From the NCBI GenBank assembly GCA_900554265.1, contig USGZ01000097.1, forward strand, positions 1-6,679: 6,679 bases of DNA, read 5' to 3'. How positions within the stretch are numbered: the first letter of the stretch is position 1; the number at the start of each line of letters is the position of its first letter. The translations under genes were made by a program, and so were the position numbers. The DNA is from an uncultured Porphyromonadaceae bacterium. Its GTDB lineage: Bacteria; Bacteroidota; Bacteroidia; Bacteroidales; Muribaculaceae. Of this stretch, positions 6,524 to 6,679 are shown in pieces. The notes below the pieces were generated by a model that ran no database searches, was not told where the DNA came from, and saw only the letters and a list, made by a program, of their open reading frames with translations.

Positions 6524-6679
6524 TTTTTGTTCAGGCCCCGAAGCTTCAGCTTCGGCCTTCGCGGCAAAAGCGGCGCCTCGGCATTCGCTTTTCGCCTCTC
6601 CGTGCCTCAGGCGGCGCCTTTGGTCTTCCCGTGCCTTTTGCCGCGGCCGTTTATTTGTCCCGGCCCGGAGTTTCAGCTC
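6524..6679. repeat. GC-rich long repeat, copy 2 (156 bases, reaches the window edge)
   Basis: This is the second copy of the block at 6235-6407 in the same orientation. It contains two rather than three of the 17-base units. It is still identical to copy 1 over its last 30 bases where the window ends, so the true boundary is unknown and the repeat may continue into a second copy of the 6408-6523 segment. Near its left end is a perfect 8-base-pair inverted repeat at 6538-6555 (CCGAAGCT, TC, AGCTTCGG). In copy 1 the matching site is altered by four substitutions. Confidence 0.85.
6616..6649. repeat. Two tandem 17-base units inside repeat copy 2
   Basis: Two 17-mers, GCCTTTGGTCTTCCCGT (6616-6632) and GCCTTTTGCCGCGGCCG (6633-6649), correspond to units 1 and 3 of the array at 6327-6377. 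One unit is missing relative to copy 1, which accounts exactly for the 17-base difference in length between the long repeats. Confidence 0.75.

Noticed and set aside
6497..6528. Possible plus-strand terminator: GCCGGAT/ATCCGGC hairpin followed by TTTTTT
   Set aside because: The T-run starts five bases after the stem, the stem competes with a stronger hairpin at 6482-6505, and there is no plus-strand gene to its left that would need terminating.
6379..6567. 62-codon minus-strand frame beginning PRRPKLKLRGLNKK
   Set aside because: It starts with TTG, covers hairpin DNA, and resembles the rejected DnaE extension only because both lie in the repeated block. There is no ribosome-binding or domain signal.
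6235..6679. CRISPR array
   Set aside because: There are only two long copies plus 17-base tandem units without unique spacers of regular length, and no cas gene is in view.
6072..6679. tRNA, rRNA or riboswitch in the upstream region
   Set aside because: No cloverleaf, rRNA-like block or known riboswitch core could be recognised by eye. The hairpins are simple and belong mostly to the repeat.

Overview
The window most likely comes from a high-GC member of the Bacteroidales (phylum Bacteroidota). Four things support this. DnaE has the phylum-style domain layout and lineage-typical inserts. A DUF4831-type secreted protein is present, and that family is known mainly from Bacteroidota. A TAnnTTTG-type promoter lies upstream of dnaE. 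The start codons lack clear Shine-Dalgarno sequences. By eye the base composition is well above 50% GC, which fits an Alistipes-like genome better than Bacteroides, but the genus is a guess.

All genes lie on the minus strand and read from right to left. In order they are dnaE (6071-2262), trxA (2238-1915), a bifunctional NAD(P)HX epimerase/dehydratase (1912-380), and the start of a DUF4831-family gene (367 to beyond the left edge). The gaps are 23, 2 and 12 bases, with no internal terminator seen, so they look like one transcription unit. A predicted promoter at 6144-6174 would give a leader of about 65-70 bases before dnaE. The products are housekeeping proteins: the replicative polymerase, a disulfide reductant, an enzyme pair that repairs damaged NAD(P)H, and an envelope protein of unknown function. 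The thioredoxin and the cofactor-repair enzyme are both redox-related, but nothing in the sequence ties them functionally to replication.

The right end (about 6235-6679) has no convincing gene. It is a GC-rich, hairpin-rich repeat region. A block at 6235-6407 recurs at 6524-6679, where the window cuts it off. The two copies align at about 143 of 156 positions and differ in length by exactly one 17-base unit: three tandem 17-mers in the first copy and two in the second. Between them lie strong inverted repeats, two of which are mutually exclusive. This repeat is the part of the window least explained by known gene families.

No new defence, mobile or metabolic system is visible. The points worth a second look are the tandem repeat, the degenerate NNGGD-type motif in the epimerase domain, and the apparently intact PHP metal site in DnaE.
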